A stretch of 64,000 nt of DNA, taken from assembly GCA_030374805.1 (NCBI GenBank), contig JARGSG010000028.1, positions 1-64,000 on the forward strand. Reading direction: 5' to 3'. The first letter of the stretch is position 1. Each line of letters opens with the position of its first letter. Of this stretch, positions 62,313-64,000 are shown in pieces. The notes under the pieces were generated by a model that searched no databases, had not been told where the DNA came from, and saw nothing but the letters and a program-made list of their open reading frames with translations. Made by a program: the position numbers and the translations under genes. This stretch comes from Gracilaria gracilis (Eukaryota > Rhodophyta > Florideophyceae > Gracilariales > Gracilariaceae).

Positions 62313-62938
62313 GGCAGCATGATCCTGAGTTGAACCCGAGTCGTTCTTCTGATCTTTGAACTGAAATTATGGGAATATATTGATTCCAGGTAAGTCCTAT
62401 TGTTTTCGAAGGCTCACTTCTCTCTCGTATGCAGTACTCTCGGAATTGAGAAAGAAAACTCGTAGAGTAGAGTTAAGAGGGCTATCTACTAACGGTATCC
62501 CTGAACAGCGGCAATCAAGGCTGTGGTCTTGTCGAAAACAAAACAAGGAGCACTCCTATTGCATTAGTCAACAATTAAACCTAACTCAATTGGTTCTTAA
62601 AAACCTTAGTTAGAAAATTGTGTTTATGATAGAGAAGTAGTAGAATGGTTGTACAGATGTGTTCCATGTCGACTTTCAACCTTGTTTCCAAGAAATAGAG
62701 GTCAGATCTCCCGCAAAATGTTTAGGATGCAACTTGCCCTCCCGCTGGCCATTCACAGAACGTTTGAGGAGGATAGGAACGTTACCATCTGGAGTTCTTC
62801 AATCTTTAGACCACTGTCGCCTCGGACATAGTCTTCTTTTACCAGCTCGTGGTGCGAGCTAGACTTTGCGTTCGACTACTATTCTGCTAGAGATAACCAA
62901 GAGTCTGAAGCAAATAGAGCTCGCGAGAATCCTGGAAG
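62313..62938. promoter_or_regulatory. Divergent intergenic region RRP42 / DUF1279
   Basis: 626 bp between divergent start codons, AT-richer than the flanking genes. No RNA gene or repeat recognised. Confidence 0.45.
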
Positions 62939-63478
62939 ATGGCTTTCGTTGTAAACTACGTACGAGCAAGTCAACGGACACCCTTCACTGTCAAACGAGC
63001 AAGCTGCAGCTATTCAGGTTTATCACGAACCCGACCCTTACCAACTAGACGGCCTCGAGGGCTCGTTCAAAAGGAATCTGGGGCCCTATGCAACACGACA
63101 CGGGTAGTAAGATGCATGGCGAGCAGCAATTCCACTAGGCCTAATGCAAAAGAGTTGGCAAAGCTTTACGGTGGTTCTTACCTGGGAACCTCGATTGGAT
63201 TGTCGATTGTATCATACCTTGTTTTATATGCAATGATTTCTTTGGGAGTAGATGTGCCAGCGTTGATGAACTCCCTGGGCGACTTCTTAGCCATGACTCC
63301 ACTCGGAAGACCCTCTGTCCTTGACAACATATCTGAGGCAGCAAGCACTGCTGCGCTTGCATACATAGCCCACAAAGCAATGAGCCCTCTTCGATTTCCG
63401 CTAACGGTCGCTGCTACTCCTATAGTGGCCAGTTTCTTCTCTAAGAAAGATTCAGAGTCAGATGATGCAACTTCGTAA
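62939..63478 (+). CDS. DUF1279 (FAM210-like) membrane protein, organelle-targeted
   Basis: 179 residues. The first 60 (MAFVVNYVRASQRTPFTVKR, then Ser/Arg/Thr-rich, few acids) read as a plastid or mitochondrial transit peptide. The DUF1279 domain follows at about 70-170: NAKELAKLYGGSYLGTSIGLSIVSYLVLYAMISLGVDV, a conserved helix in the inner-membrane FAM210 family, and AALAYIAHKAMSPLRFPLTVAATPIVASFF, the typical A-Y-x-x-H-K-x-x-x-P-x-R end. Two membrane helices are likely. FAM210 proteins support organelle gene expression or membrane organisation in animals; in algae the role is not known. Starts at ATG; single exon. The stop lies 171 bp from that of GrpE. Confidence 0.85.
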   Translation: MAFVVNYVRASQRTPFTVKRASCSYSGLSRTRPLPTRRPRGLVQKESGALCNTTRVVRCMASSNSTRPNAKELAKLYGGSYLGTSIGLSIVSYLVLYAMISLGVDVPALMNSLGDFLAMTPLGRPSVLDNISEAASTAALAYIAHKAMSPLRFPLTVAATPIVASFFSKKDSESDDATS

Positions 63479-63649
63479 TCGCAGTGGTTTACACATTGGA
63501 CGAAACGTGGTTATTAGACGTCAAAAAAGAAACACTTTCATGTAAAACAAGGACTAGCTTGACTAGGACTTCAGCATCGCCGAAAGCATATCAAACGCAA
63601 AATAGATGCTGTTTACATTAAACGACAGATGTGCAGCTTGATGGAGCTC

Positions 63650-64000
63650 TTAAACAGGCTGTTCGATCTCTTCTGCATCCTCGGTTATGACATCCTCCAC
63701 TTCTCCTTCGCCCTCCGCTGGACCTGGTCCAGTGGACACTGCCACGATTGCAGGGCGAATTAATACGTCACCAAGGCGATATCCCCTTTGGAATTGCTGG
63801 CAAATCACGTCTTCTGCGTACGAATCTGACTCCAACTTTTGGATTGCCTCGTGAAAGGATGGGTCAAACACCTCGCCAACAGCATCTACTGGCTCCACCT
63901 TCAGCTTAGTAAGCGAATCCAATAGTTGCTTGTTTATAGACTGATAGCTGGACGAAATTGACTCCTCTCTATCAGTTTCGGGTTTCACAGCAGCAATCGC
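63650..64000 (-). CDS. GrpE nucleotide exchange factor, C-terminal part (cut by window edge)
   Basis: The frame is open to the right edge, so only the C-terminal 116 codons are seen. They hold the GrpE beta domain: LDSLTKLKVEPVDAVGEVFDPSFHEAIQK, then VICQQFQRGYRLGDVLIRPAIVAVSTGP, which follows the GrpE pattern F-D-P-x-x-H-E-A ... G-Y-x-x-x-D-R/V-x-x-R-x-A-x-V. GrpE frees ADP from DnaK/Hsp70. The acidic tail after VSTGP is long, as in plastid GrpE proteins. Plastid or mitochondrial location depends on the leader, which is outside the window. No internal break is seen. Confidence 0.85.
   Translation of the reverse strand, partial: AIAAVKPETDREESISSSYQSINKQLLDSLTKLKVEPVDAVGEVFDPSFHEAIQKLESDSYAEDVICQQFQRGYRLGDVLIRPAIVAVSTGPGPAEGEGEVEDVITEDAEEIEQPV

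Noticed and set aside
1-64000. CRISPR arrays, bacterial operons or riboswitches
   Set aside because: No spaced direct-repeat arrays were seen, and genes are eukaryotic with spliceosomal introns. The tandem repeats present are minisatellites without spacers.

Overview
This window is nuclear DNA from a plastid-bearing eukaryote. The best fit is a red alga, possibly a florideophyte. That placement is inferred from gene style, not from a marker gene. The evidence is long intronless genes mixed with a few short GT-AG introns (63 to 151 nt), plastid-type enzymes (ATP sulfurylase with a transit-peptide-like leader, a MenH-MenC phylloquinone fusion, a probable organellar GrpE) and gene-dense blocks separated by transposon clusters.

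Layout. 1 to about 7.63 kb: the 3' two thirds of a Ty3/gypsy chromovirus fossil, with a 652-codon open frame on the opposite strand between pol and the 3' LTR. 9.02-11.55 kb: a PIF/Harbinger DNA transposon that looks whole, with TIRs, a 3-bp AGT target duplication, a Myb/SANT gene and a DDE transposase gene. 11.7-14.7 kb: a very GC-rich island with a SLAC1/TehA-type anion transporter and a three-exon gene for a small COX7C-like subunit of cytochrome c oxidase. 15.3-18.5 kb: a TBC1D22-like Rab GAP and an NADH pyrophosphatase (Nudix). 18.5-21.7 kb: mostly unreadable, with two probable LINE tails. 21.7-23.5 kb: a two-exon gene for an unrecognised signal-anchored protein. 23.9-26.8 kb: a piggyBac-type element flanked by CTAG, with palindrome pairs at both ends and a tRNA-like Pol III promoter sequence inside. 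26.9-31.7 kb: a broken DIRS-like tyrosine-recombinase retroelement bounded by 220-bp direct repeats and interrupted by a 543-bp solo LTR with a GTCAT duplication.

32.8-64 kb is a conserved housekeeping block: eIF6, a SWR1/SRCAP-type remodeller (2515 aa), a GCP4-like gamma-tubulin complex protein, NIP7, a protein with a PRMT3-type finger remnant, NAA20, RPT6, CASP, ATP sulfurylase, MenH-MenC, a DEP-DUF547 protein, eIF3e, RRP42, a DUF1279 protein and the C-terminal end of GrpE. eIF6 and NIP7 (60S maturation), RRP42 (RNA exosome) and eIF3e (translation initiation) serve ribosome production and RNA handling. RPT6 serves protein turnover, and ATP sulfurylase and MenH-MenC serve plastid sulfur and quinone metabolism.

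From GCP4 to GrpE, 13 consecutive genes alternate strands without exception. Each therefore shares a head-to-head upstream gap (about 610 to 890 bp) with one neighbour and a tail-to-tail gap (87 to 575 bp) with the other. Starts were moved to the first in-frame ATG that fits the family wherever the longest open frame began at a non-ATG codon.
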